From Lysobacterales bacterium (GTDB lineage: Bacteria > Pseudomonadota > Gammaproteobacteria > Xanthomonadales > SZUA-36), in contig JAKITK010000016.1 in NCBI GenBank assembly GCA_021648125.1, forward strand, positions 1 through 57,013: a stretch of 57,013 bases of DNA, given 5' to 3'. Position numbers and translations under genes: made by a program. Position 1 is the first letter of the stretch. The number at the start of each line of letters is the position of its first letter. Below the pieces are notes generated by a model. The model was not told the origin of the DNA and did no database searches. It saw only the letters and a list, made by a program, of their open reading frames with translations. Shown in pieces: positions 1 through 7,423 of this stretch.

Positions 1-656
1 CCGCCCTGTGGAACGCCTTCTCGACTCTCGCTATAGCGCTGGTTATCGATAACCCCAGCTTGAAGATAGCGTTTAATCAATTTTAAAAGATGCTTGTCCT
101 TCACTTTGTAGCCAAGGTGCGTCATCAGTAAATTATGATTAACTCGATCAAAGAACTTCGACAAGTCGACATCGACCGCAATGCGGCGACCCTCCTTGAT
201 GATGCCTTGTACCTGCTTCACGGCTTGCTGTGCATTACGCCTCGGCCTAAATCCAAAACTATTGTTCGAAAAATCAGGGTCGAATATCGGCGTTAGCACC
301 TGAGCAATGGCTTGTTGGATCACGCGGTCTATCACAGTTGGAATCCCCAGCTGGCGTTTACCACCATCCGGTTTATCGATCTCAACACGCCTGACCGGTG
401 AGGGCTTGTACTGACCTAATCTCAGCTCAGTCATCACCTGTTTCCAATTGCCAGACTTTGCCCAGCCGGGGAACTCATCAATGGTCATGCCATCGATGCC
501 AGCCGCCCCTTTATTGGCTCGAACACGCTGCCAGGCTTTGAGGATGTTCTCTCGTTGCAAGACTCGGTCGAATAGATTGCCACTAAAGGTTGGCTTCGAG
601 ACACGACGCTGAGTCACATCACCGCCGGTCGGCGTTTGTGTATTCAAGTGTGGCAA
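1..656 (-). CDS. ltrA: Group II intron reverse transcriptase/maturase (3' truncated by window edge)
   Basis: The minus-strand frame is open from a TTG at 656 to the window edge, about 218 codons. It shows the N-terminal part of an intron-encoded RT: a GNLFDRVLQRENILKAW-type start, NKGAAGIDGMT, the RT1-RT2 stretch with KPDGGKRQLGIPTV, RPRRNAQQA, and the first catalytic aspartate block VDVDLSKFFDRVNH. The YADD box and maturase domain would follow outside the window. The TTG start is chosen because a perfect AAGGAGG (complement of 661-667) sits four bases upstream; a second TTG nine bases further in is the alternative. The protein splices and mobilises the surrounding intron. Intact as far as visible. 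Confidence 0.9.
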   Translation of the reverse strand, partial: MPHLNTQTPTGGDVTQRRVSKPTFSGNLFDRVLQRENILKAWQRVRANKGAAGIDGMTIDEFPGWAKSGNWKQVMTELRLGQYKPSPVRRVEIDKPDGGKRQLGIPTVIDRVIQQAIAQVLTPIFDPDFSNNSFGFRPRRNAQQAVKQVQGIIKEGRRIAVDVDLSKFFDRVNHNLLMTHLGYKVKDKHLLKLIKRYLQAGVIDNQRYSESREGVPQG

Positions 657-1177
657 GGCTCCTCCTTTATCTAAATGTTCAGGCCTTCACCATGTGCCAT
701 CCATTACGATGGCCGTTGGGCTACTATGCCTTCTGCTGACTTCTGCTTAATCACCCACAGAGTTACCCCTGCTGGCGCTATCGGTTTTCATCTCATTCGC
801 TCATGCAGGGTGATGAATCCTGCATGCCAAGGCTTGGTCAACCAGTGGCCTCACTGGTTATCTACCGATCGCTGGTTAAGCAGATCTCCCCAGATAGGAG
901 CATGAACTGTCGCTGCGCAACTGCATCATTTACGGTGGCCGTTAGATCACATGGCTTCGAAGTCTTGTGCCTTCTCGCCTCCAGCCTACGCCTCATATGA
1001 TGTTTTTGTTCATCAGCTCGCAGTTTTGCGTCCGGCTTCCTTCAGACCGTTCCTCGCGGATTGGCCCTTGCCATTCGCTAGTAGTTAGCATCTAATAACA
1101 ATATATATTGTTAATAACGGCGATCTTCCTACAGAGGACTTTCACCTCATTAGTTCATGCCCATGCTGGGCGTACAC
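1..1177 (-). mobile_element. Group II intron, 5' part (class C-attC-like)
   Basis: Read on the minus strand, the segment starting at 1177 opens with GTGTACGCCCAGCATGGGC and soon contains GGTGAAAGTCCTC, the characteristic 5' start and domain I sequence of bacterial group II introns. About 520 nt of structured RNA precede the intron-encoded reverse transcriptase (starting at 656), which is the usual layout. The 3' end (domains V and VI) lies outside the window to the left. The intron sits directly against an attC-like site at 1178-1236, in the orientation expected for class C-attC introns, which target the bottom strand of integron attC sites. The canonical start is GUGCG; here two extra bases appear to separate GTG from CGCCC, so the exact boundary may be off by a few bases. 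Confidence 0.85.
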
Positions 1178-1236
1178 AAACAGTTAAACATTGACGCCGC
1201 AATATATTGCGGCGCAAGTTAACTGGGGCGTTGAGG
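1178..1236 (+). other. attC-like integron recombination site
   Basis: The segment folds as an imperfect palindrome typical of attC. The left arm AAC-AGTTAAACATTGACGCCGC is almost the complement of the right arm GCGGCGCAAGTTAACTGGGGCGTT. The unpaired A bases on one arm resemble the extrahelical bases that orient attC, and there is a GCGTT core (1229-1232, G^TTRRRY-like) on the right. The left R'' box is interrupted by the group II intron, leaving AAC. The centre (CGCCGCAATATATTGCGGCG, 1195-1214) is a perfect 20-bp palindrome. No integrase gene is visible in the window. Confidence 0.65.
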
Positions 1237-1304
1237 CTGTAGAAAAACCCCAAAAGCGCTCTATTAAGATGATAAAATAAACGGTATCAAAAGGAGCTAG
1301 ATTG

Positions 1305-2018
1305 ATGCCAAACTTTATCCCTTACGACCACAACCAAAGCGCTATGGTTGTGATCAATTACCAGGATCAGTTGCAGCCTGGTAGCTTTGAAAGTGCAATC
1401 CATTATCTTATTGAGCGCAAGCTGGATATTTCAGTTTTTTATCCTTCATACAAGAATGAAGGCAATGGCCGGCCTGCTTATGATCCGGCGATATTATTAA
1501 AGATAATTCTGTTTTCTTATTCCAAAGGCATTACCTCAAGCCGTGAAATGCAATGGTACTGTGAGACCAATATTATCTTTAAAGCCCTGTCTTGTGATAC
1601 CGTCCCTCACTATACAACCCTTGCAGCATTTGTCAGCAGTAAGAGTGAGGAGATAGCAGCGTTATTTGAACAAGTATTGTTGATTTGTTCAGAAGAAAGG
1701 TTGCTTGGTAATGAACTGTTTGCTATTGATGGTTGCAAGATGCCCTCAGATGCTGCCAAGGAATGGTCCGGTACTTTCAAGGAGCTCGAACGCAAGCGCG
1801 AGAAGATAAAGCGGCAAATACGCTACCACCTCAGCGAACAGAAAAAACAGGATATAAATGAGCACTCACACGATGAGCGCCAACGGCGTAGCGAACAAAG
1901 CATAGAAACTTTAAACCGCGCCAGCGAGAAGATAGACCGATTTCTAAAGACGCACAGTCCACGGATGGGCGTGGGCAAAAGACGCAAGGAAGGAAAGTGC
2001 AATCATGCGCACCAGTAA
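1305..2018 (+). pseudogene. IS1182-family transposase, C-terminally truncated
   Basis: The reading frame matches the N-terminal half of IS1182-type DDE transposases: MPNFIPYDHNQSAMVVIN, the helix-turn-helix region around GRPAYDPAILLKIILFSYSKGI, NIIFKALSCDTVPHYTT, and the first catalytic aspartate in NELFAIDGCKMPSDAAKEWSGT (about residue 145). A full protein is about 450-500 residues. Here homology stops near 1995 and the frame runs into unrelated sequence, so the DDE core is incomplete and the gene cannot be active. AAGGAG at 1291-1296 sets the ATG at 1305. The probable left terminal repeat (GGCTGTAGAAAAACCCC, from about 1235) directly abuts the attC core, so the element inserted in or beside the attC. 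Confidence 0.8.
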
Positions 2019-2045
2019 ACTCAATCGTTATGAGGACTACATCAT

Positions 2046-2336
2046 ATGAAAGATAACCAGCATAACAGGGGTGTAGCCAGATCAGTACCGCCTAGGTTGC
2101 TAGGACTACTATTAGTTGGCTCAGCCCTGCTTGCATGTTTTGGCGTGCTTACCGCGAGCCAAGGAAACTGGGGTGGCTGGATTCTTTTTCTGCCCAGCAT
2201 ATACAATATCTATTACTTAACTGTTTGGCCGGAGAAAGGTTTTGTTATTGTAAATGAAGCGTATGAGCGAATTCTGTTTATAGCTTCCGTCCTGCTTATT
2301 GTCGGATCAGGATTTTTAATCTTATTAAATATGTAA
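2046..2336 (+). CDS. Small hypothetical membrane protein
   Basis: A 96-residue protein I do not recognise. After a basic N-terminus (MKDNQHNRGVARSVPPR) it has two clear membrane segments, about residues 18-36 (LLGLLLVGSALLACFGVL) and 76-95 (ILFIASVLLIVGSGFLILL), plus a weaker hydrophobic stretch around 44-60 containing GNWGGWILFLPSIYNIYYL. A GAGG sits about 12 bases before the ATG, a rather long spacing. It lies immediately beyond the break in the IS1182 transposase and upstream of repeat sequences, so it may be a cassette-borne or stranded gene. No attC follows it. Function unknown. Confidence 0.45.
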   Translation: MKDNQHNRGVARSVPPRLLGLLLVGSALLACFGVLTASQGNWGGWILFLPSIYNIYYLTVWPEKGFVIVNEAYERILFIASVLLIVGSGFLILLNM

Positions 2337-2449
2337 TGTGAGCACGCTAGATAACTATCAATAAAAACTTCGCGTGTTTCATATCCTGATAGCCGTCTAA
2401 GTTTGGCACTACACTGGTAGCCAGTTCGTCGTAATAACCGTACGACCAT

Positions 2450-2493
2450 GGGGACAGGTGCCTTTTAGCCTGATTCCCGTTATTGCCACGAAC
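2450..2493 (+). repeat. REP-like repeat, copy 1
   Basis: Contains GGGGACAG, then about 17 variable bases, then ATTCCCG-n3-TTGCCACGA. The same block recurs in inverse orientation at 2669-2709 and 4691-4733. The GGGACAGG...CATTCCCGATTTTGCCACGA pattern resembles the repetitive extragenic elements scattered in many gammaproteobacterial genomes. Confidence 0.55.
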
Positions 2494-2668
2494 AAAAGTT
2501 GAAAATTACTGACAGTCTGGTGAGTGCATTGACTCACCGATTAGATTAGATTAATTGAGTGGAACAAAGTTGTTGGTCAGTATGATACTGATCAACAAGT
2601 TGTCCTCAATTGATTAAGTAAATTGGTAACCCTCCCTTTTTTAGCTGTCGGCAATGGGAGATTTTCTC

Positions 2669-2709
2669 TCATGGCAAAATCGGGAATGCTTCTGCTTGAT
2701 GTCTGTCCC
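2669..2709 (-). repeat. REP-like repeat, copy 2 (interrupted by the MITE-like element)
   Basis: On the minus strand this reads GGGACAGACATC...CATTCCCGATTTTGCCATGA and aligns with the copies at 2450-2493 and 4691-4733. Its GTCTGTC end (2701-2707 on the plus strand) abuts the 120-bp inverted-repeat element, so that element appears to have inserted into this copy. Confidence 0.55.
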
Positions 2710-2827
2710 GAATGGCACTAGGATAAGGGGCTTTATCATCTGATCTATCAAGAGCTTAACCCTTATTTAAAGCCACATTAGAAGATGTTTAATCAATGCA
2801 AAATGGCTTAACTTAGTGCCATTCGGG
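2708..2827. mobile_element. MITE-like element, 120 bp
   Basis: Perfect 13-bp terminal inverted repeats: CCGAATGGCACTA at 2708-2720 and TAGTGCCATTCGG at 2815-2827. The ends are flanked by GTC on both sides (2705-2707, 2828-2830), or by a 7-bp near-duplication GTCTGTC / GTCTGCC. There is no reading frame inside. This is the structure of a non-autonomous element mobilised in trans. It inserted into a REP-like repeat just upstream of the BspA-like gene. Confidence 0.65.
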
Positions 2828-2867
2828 TCTGCCTCCTATTCTTCTGTCCTGCTCTGGTGTTGATACC

Positions 2868-4643
2868 GTGGTTACCGGCGATTTCTTATCCGGAATGCAT
2901 CTGTGTGCAGGTACAAGTTCACTGGTTACCTCTGGAATTGTCAACATTGAAGCGGGTGCTGTGGTATATTTCCAGTCACCTAAAATCACCCTTAATCTTG
3001 ATTTTAATGTGAGTGAAGGTGCGAGTTTGATTACTTCATCAGTCGTGGGGCCAGTTGCTCCACTGCTGTTAGGGCCTAGCAAAGTCAAAGCAAGTATCGG
3101 TGATGTGCTTGTTGAATCAGAGTCGCATATCTGTGAGGACTTTGAAGATGGTGTATTGGCTATAACGCCGCTCGATACGGGTGTGATTAATATATCTACC
3201 AGTAATCTTAAGTTTGTTTCGGCATTGCTAATATTTATCGGGCTGCAAACAGCTTTCGCTGCGCCTAGTGATCACTTTGTAACCACATGGAAAACAGATA
3301 ACCCCGGCACATCAAATACCACCTCAATTACGGTTCCAATGGTAGGCGGTCCTTATGATGTGGACTGGGATAATGACGGAACTTTTGATGAGTTTAGTTT
3401 AACTGGCATGGTAACACATGACTACGGGGTTGCTGGTACCAATACCATAAGAATCAAAGGTTCTTTTGACTCAATCAAATTTAGCGGTGGAGTCGATAAG
3501 CAAAAAATAATATCTCTCGATCAGTGGGGAACCCAGCGATGGAAAACAATGCAGGGCGCTTTCTCGGGGACAACGAACCTTTTGTTTCCAGCAATCGATA
3601 CACCTGATTTCTCAGCAGTGACTGATATGTCTTTAATGTTCAGTAGAGCTGTCAATGCTAACCCGAATACCAGCAATTGGAATACACAGGCTGTAAAATC
3701 TATGCAAGGGATGTTTAGTGGCGCAAGTTCTGCTAACCCAGATACTAGTAACTGGAATACATCAAGAGTAGAGACCATGGATTTTATGTTCAGTAGTGCC
3801 CTATTGGCTAATCCGGATACCAGCAATTGGGATACTGCGGCTGTTAAGAGTATGTTTTCGATGTTTTCTAATGCGACTTCAGCTAATCCAGATACAGTTA
3901 ATTGGAATACTGAAAGTGTTGTGCTTATGTCCTTTATGTTCAGGGGCGCAAGCTCTGCCAACCCGGATGTTAGTGGTTGGAATACAACCGCAGTGACCCA
4001 TATGATTCAAATGTTTAAAGGCGCGATCTCTTTTGATCAAGACATTGGCGCTTGGGATGTAACTGCACTCAAACTAGCCAATAATATGTTTGCTGATGTC
4101 ACTCTTTCCACCGCAAATTATGAGAGCTTGCTAATCGGCTGGGAGGCTCAACTACTTACCACTGGGGTTACATTCGGTGGTGGCAATTCGACCTACTGTT
4201 CTCCGCAAGCTGCCGCGGCAAGAGCACAACTAATTACAGCTAACTCCTGGGTCATCACAGATGGTGGTAAAAAGTGCCTGCCAGAAGGTGCTTGTAATTT
4301 AATTATGGTGGCTGGTGTTACTGAGGAATATGATGCGACCTATGAGGCCTGCGAATTATTATCCATTGATCCTGCCTATACCGTAGCAGCTGGCGCTAAC
4401 CTCACCCTTGCTAGTGGATGGGCGGTCGATATTCAGCCGGGCTTTACCGTCGAAAAAGGTGCCACGCTGAATATCAAAACCTGCGGCCTAAGCTTATGTG
4501 AAGTGAATCCATCCCCAATGCCTTACGGTTGCCACTCCTGTGTGGATCAGATTTGTGATGTAGATCCTTCTTGCTGTGGCGTGGGGTTCAGTCAGGCATG
4601 CCTGGATAAGGTGGGATCTGTTTGTGGTCTGGTTTGTGATTAG
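2868..4643 (+). CDS. BspA-like surface protein with DUF285 repeats (N-terminally fused frame)
   Basis: The 591-residue frame carries six or so 25-residue BspA/DUF285 repeats between about residues 255 and 410 (pattern NPDTSNWNTSAVxxMxxMFSGA). They are preceded by a DVDWDNDGTFDEF block and followed by an AGANLTLASGWAVDI beta motif and a cysteine-rich tail with CVDQICDVDPSCC. The family comprises secreted or surface-bound leucine-rich-like solenoids. A signal peptide (LKFVSALLIFIGLQTAFA, then APS) lies inside the frame at about residues 113-131, so the functional start is probably GTG at 3183, not ATG at 2868. Residues 1-105 look like the tail of a related protein (IEAGAVVYFQSP resembles the C-terminal beta motif), which suggests two genes fused by deletion. 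REP-like repeats lie on both sides. The true start is uncertain. Confidence 0.65.
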   Translation: MVTGDFLSGMHLCAGTSSLVTSGIVNIEAGAVVYFQSPKITLNLDFNVSEGASLITSSVVGPVAPLLLGPSKVKASIGDVLVESESHICEDFEDGVLAITPLDTGVINISTSNLKFVSALLIFIGLQTAFAAPSDHFVTTWKTDNPGTSNTTSITVPMVGGPYDVDWDNDGTFDEFSLTGMVTHDYGVAGTNTIRIKGSFDSIKFSGGVDKQKIISLDQWGTQRWKTMQGAFSGTTNLLFPAIDTPDFSAVTDMSLMFSRAVNANPNTSNWNTQAVKSMQGMFSGASSANPDTSNWNTSRVETMDFMFSSALLANPDTSNWDTAAVKSMFSMFSNATSANPDTVNWNTESVVLMSFMFRGASSANPDVSGWNTTAVTHMIQMFKGAISFDQDIGAWDVTALKLANNMFADVTLSTANYESLLIGWEAQLLTTGVTFGGGNSTYCSPQAAAARAQLITANSWVITDGGKKCLPEGACNLIMVAGVTEEYDATYEACELLSIDPAYTVAAGANLTLASGWAVDIQPGFTVEKGATLNIKTCGLSLCEVNPSPMPYGCHSCVDQICDVDPSCCGVGFSQACLDKVGSVCGLVCD

Positions 4644-4690
4644 ATACAGCCTTTACTTGAAGCAACGGGATCAGTAACCACTGACATTCG

Positions 4691-4733
4691 TTCGTGGCAA
4701 AATCGGCAATGGTTCTACCGGATGCCTGCCCCC
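4691..4733 (-). repeat. REP-like repeat, copy 3
   Basis: On the minus strand this reads GGGGCAGGCATCCGG...CATTGCCGATTTTGCCACGA, the same unit as at 2450-2493 and 2669-2709. With copy 2 it brackets the BspA-like gene in direct orientation, about 2 kb apart. Confidence 0.5.
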
Positions 4734-4748
4734 TAAGCTACTTTATAC

Positions 4749-5183
4749 TCACCATTCTAGCACTCTGCCAAGGTGCTCTGTTAACCGCTTGTGATATATC
4801 TCTATCATTGTCAGCAGAATCCCAAATATAGATAACATTTGTGATGCAATAGCTAACAATGTAAAGCCAGAGTTGCTAGCGTTAGTAACGAACAAAGCCA
4901 GTGCTGCAACCAAAGATATTGTTGCGAATACCCAACTCAAAACATAGAAATATTGAGTTTTAAAATTGTAACAATATACATAGAGTCCGAATATTACTAC
5001 AAACGCAAGAGCCGGCAAGAAAGTGCTTTCTAAAAACAACCAAGCCACCCACAAAGTAAACAATACAGCTGAGATCATAAAATTAAAAGCAACAAAAATA
5101 CTAACTACTATGCTTTTAGTTTGTAAGGCTTGAGTGTCAGTAGTCGATTTGTTGTCCATGTAATCCTTTAGTGTGTTGTACAT
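4749..5183 (-). CDS. Hypothetical four-helix membrane protein
   Basis: A 144-residue protein with a hydrophilic N-terminus (MYNTLKDYMDNKSTTDTQ) and four predicted membrane helices: SIVVSIFVAFNFMISAVLF, FLPALAFVVIFGLYVY, YVLSWVFATISLVAALALF and FTLLAIASQMLSIFGILL. It ends in a short basic tail. The start at 5183 is preferred over an upstream in-frame start at 5255 because GAGAGGAAAA lies seven to eight bases before it. I recognise no family. It stands alone between the REP-flanked surface protein gene and the OmpA-like gene, with no evident partner. Confidence 0.6.
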   Translation of the reverse strand: MYNTLKDYMDNKSTTDTQALQTKSIVVSIFVAFNFMISAVLFTLWVAWLFLESTFLPALAFVVIFGLYVYCYNFKTQYFYVLSWVFATISLVAALALFVTNASNSGFTLLAIASQMLSIFGILLTMIEIYHKRLTEHLGRVLEW

Positions 5184-5336
5184 AGGCTTTTCCTCTCTTC
5201 TATAGTTTTTGAAAAAAGGGGTTACCCCATATTTTCCCTTTAAATGGGCTTTCACTCCATCTTATGCATAATTTTCAGCAGCCCCCCGATAGCTACCAGA
5301 TTGCTCAGCAATCTCCAACAAGTTTGGGTTAATAAA

Positions 5337-6332
5337 CTACTTATCCAACAAAATCACATCCACTCGCCGGTTGTTGCTACGACCTTGGTCTGTGTCATTA
5401 CTATCGATTGGAAAGTCTTCACCCAGTCCCAGAGTAGTTAAGCGCTCCCCTGATACCCCACGACCTACTAATGCATCCCGTACGGCATTGGCGCGGTTAG
5501 TGGAGAGTTTTATGTTCGCTGCCGCTGAACCGACTGAATCGGTATGCCCTTCAATTCGAATTTTCTTATCCGGCTCACTTTGCAGAAGTTCGATGACTTC
5601 ATCGAGGTTTTCCATCGCCGATGTTTTGAGCTGACTTTGGCCGGATTTGAATAACACATCACCGAGGGTAACGACCACTCCGGATTCTGTATGGCGTAAC
5701 TGCATATTTGCTAATTGCCGCTGTAGGGTTTCATTTTGTTGCCCTGCAAGCTTGGCTTCCTGGCGGGCCAGTTCAGCTTGCACAGCTTGGGCATCGGCCA
5801 AATTCCGTGCAGCTTTTGCTTCCGCACGGGCATTTTCAGCTGAAGTGTCTGCCTGCTGACGGGAAACTTCAGCGGCTGCCGCCAATTGACTGTTGTATTC
5901 CGACTCTTCCGCCATCGCCGCATGCATCATCCGGGTACGCTCGGCTTCGCGCCGGGCACTACCGGCTTCCAGCGTTTGTGCCTTGAGTAACATTTTATTT
6001 TGATCTTCATCCAGAGCCAAATAATCAGCCGCTAGTCTCTCTCGCTCTGCCAGTGCGCGGGCAATGCGAATGCGGCGATCGGCCATATACAACAGGTGGT
6101 CGTGGCGAGCTTTATCCTGTCCGGGCTGCTCGGCTTCCCGTAAGGCTCTCTCGGCATCTCCAAGCGACAGGGGGGCATATTTACCCAGCTCGGGATCAGA
6201 TTTAAGGGTATCCAGCGAGCCGCGCAAGCGCTCCAGTGCCAAATTTTGCGGGGGTACGGTGGCGCAGGCGGTTAATCCTGCCAGTAAACCTAGCAATAAA
6301 ACCTTTCTAAAAATATGTGTACGGGTATGCAT
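5337..6332 (-). CDS. OmpA-family lipoprotein with DUF4398-like N-terminus
   Basis: 331 residues: signal peptide with lipobox LTAC (Cys23), an alanine-rich helical/coiled-coil region (about 30-210) rich in A, E, Q and R, then an OmpA C-terminal peptidoglycan-binding domain (about 215-331). The OmpA domain shows IRIEGHTDSVGS, LSTNRANAVRDALVGRGV, LTTLGLGEDFPIDSNDT and GRSNNRRVDVIL. The protein is expected to sit in the outer membrane and bind diaminopimelate in murein. Its start overlaps the stop of the upstream lipoprotein gene by one base (TAATG), so the two form a translationally coupled pair. The pair (DUF4398 lipoprotein plus DUF4398-OmpA) recurs in several gammaproteobacteria; its exact role is not established. 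Confidence 0.88.
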   Translation of the reverse strand: MHTRTHIFRKVLLLGLLAGLTACATVPPQNLALERLRGSLDTLKSDPELGKYAPLSLGDAERALREAEQPGQDKARHDHLLYMADRRIRIARALAERERLAADYLALDEDQNKMLLKAQTLEAGSARREAERTRMMHAAMAEESEYNSQLAAAAEVSRQQADTSAENARAEAKAARNLADAQAVQAELARQEAKLAGQQNETLQRQLANMQLRHTESGVVVTLGDVLFKSGQSQLKTSAMENLDEVIELLQSEPDKKIRIEGHTDSVGSAAANIKLSTNRANAVRDALVGRGVSGERLTTLGLGEDFPIDSNDTDQGRSNNRRVDVILLDK

Positions 6333-6724
6333 TATTCAAATTCCCCCGTATAGGTCTGCTGCAATGTTTGCAGTAATTTTGCGTTATTTTTGCGCTTCTG
6401 GTTCACCCTATCTCGGGTTTTTGCCAGCTGTGAACGGGCAATGGCAAGTTCTGCATTTATTTCTGCCTGTTCGATTAAAAAATTGGCATTCGGCGATTTA
6501 CTCCGGCCCGAGGCTTCAGCCGCTTCTCGCGCCTGGGCGAGGCGTTCGCGTGCGTGTGTCAATTCCGTAGGAGCATATTCCCCTGCACCAATTTTTTCAG
6601 CCTGCTCAATAACCGCCTCCGCCGTTGCAAAGGCACGCGGTTGGGGTTGGGGGGAGGTTGCGCAGGCGCTGAGTAAAACGCTCAGGCTAATTATGGAGAT
6701 AATCTTGAAAAGATAATTATTCAT
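6332..6724 (-). CDS. DUF4398 domain-containing lipoprotein
   Basis: 130 residues with signal peptide and lipobox LSAC (Cys21), then a helical domain with AEAVIEQAEKIGAGEYAPTELTHARERLAQA, typical of DUF4398. The repeated GA(G/E)YAPxxLxxA pattern is echoed in the N-terminus of the downstream OmpA-like protein (ELGKYAPLSLGDAERAL), so the two are related halves of one system. It is the first gene of a two-gene unit and its stop overlaps the next start by one base. It is probably an outer-membrane lipoprotein. No enzymatic motif is visible. Confidence 0.85.
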   Translation of the reverse strand: MNNYLFKIISIISLSVLLSACATSPQPQPRAFATAEAVIEQAEKIGAGEYAPTELTHARERLAQAREAAEASGRSKSPNANFLIEQAEINAELAIARSQLAKTRDRVNQKRKNNAKLLQTLQQTYTGEFE

Positions 6725-6740
6725 TGCTCTGGCTCAACCC

Positions 6741-7406
6741 TTAGGATGTTATAGCGTCCGGCTGATTTTCCGGTAGCGCATTCAGGAATGCAGGAAGTTT
6801 ACGACAATATTCAGTAATTGTCCTGATTCTTGGAAAACCCTCCAGATCGCAGGCGAACCTTTCAGCATTGTACATTTGTGGAATCAGGCAGGCATCTGCA
6901 TATCCCGGGGCATCACCATAGCAGCAAAGCCCGCTGAACGGGCTACTTTCCAATTGGGTTTCTATGGCCCTGAAACCGGCTTTAATCCAGTGCTGATACC
7001 ATTGAGTAAAAGTTTCATCGTCCATTGCACCATTGGCATCATCTTTTAACCAACTCATTACCCGCAAGTTATTCAACGGATGAATATCACAGGCCACAAC
7101 TTGTGCCAACGCTCGCACCCAGGCTTTTTCGGCTGGTTGGCCAGGAAGTAAAGCCGGTTGAGGGTATTGCTCTTCCAGCCACTCCATAATCACCAGTGAC
7201 TGGGTTATAGTCAAACCATCCACCTGCAATGCCGGAACCAGGCCCTGCGGGTTGACCGTCAGATAATCCGGCTTTTTTTGCTCACCGCCATCACGCACTA
7301 AATGCACAGAGTGCTGTCGGTAGGGCAAGCCCTTGATATTTAGCGCGATACGCACCCGATAAGCTGCAGATGAACGCCAGTAGTCATGTAATAATATGTC
7401 AGCCAT
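6741..7406 (-). CDS. maiA: Maleylacetoacetate isomerase (zeta-class glutathione S-transferase)
   Basis: 221 residues, close to the family size. It isomerises maleylacetoacetate to fumarylacetoacetate with glutathione in the homogentisate route of tyrosine and phenylalanine degradation. The zeta-GST signature SSAAYRVRIALN is at residues 12-23, followed by NPQGLVPAL and TQSLVIMEWLEE (thioredoxin-fold GSH site) and the all-helical C-domain with DIHPLNNLRV. The usual signature is SSCSYRVRIALN; here the cysteine is alanine, while the serine thought to activate glutathione is kept. It lies 17 bases downstream of fahA in the same orientation, so the two are co-transcribed and catalyse consecutive steps. 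Confidence 0.93.
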   Translation of the reverse strand: MADILLHDYWRSSAAYRVRIALNIKGLPYRQHSVHLVRDGGEQKKPDYLTVNPQGLVPALQVDGLTITQSLVIMEWLEEQYPQPALLPGQPAEKAWVRALAQVVACDIHPLNNLRVMSWLKDDANGAMDDETFTQWYQHWIKAGFRAIETQLESSPFSGLCCYGDAPGYADACLIPQMYNAERFACDLEGFPRIRTITEYCRKLPAFLNALPENQPDAITS

Positions 7407-7423
7407 GCTTTCAATCCGGGTAA

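Noticed and set aside
675-1000. Two overlapping plus-strand open frames of 76 and 65 codons
   Set aside because: They lie antisense to the structured RNA part of the group II intron and have no Shine-Dalgarno or domain.
3521-3961. 146-codon minus-strand open frame opposite the BspA repeats
   Set aside because: Its repeats are the mirror of the DUF285 repeat codons on the coding strand; no independent signal.
6064-6570. 168-codon plus-strand open frame
   Set aside because: Antisense to the OmpA-like and DUF4398 lipoprotein genes, whose families are clear.
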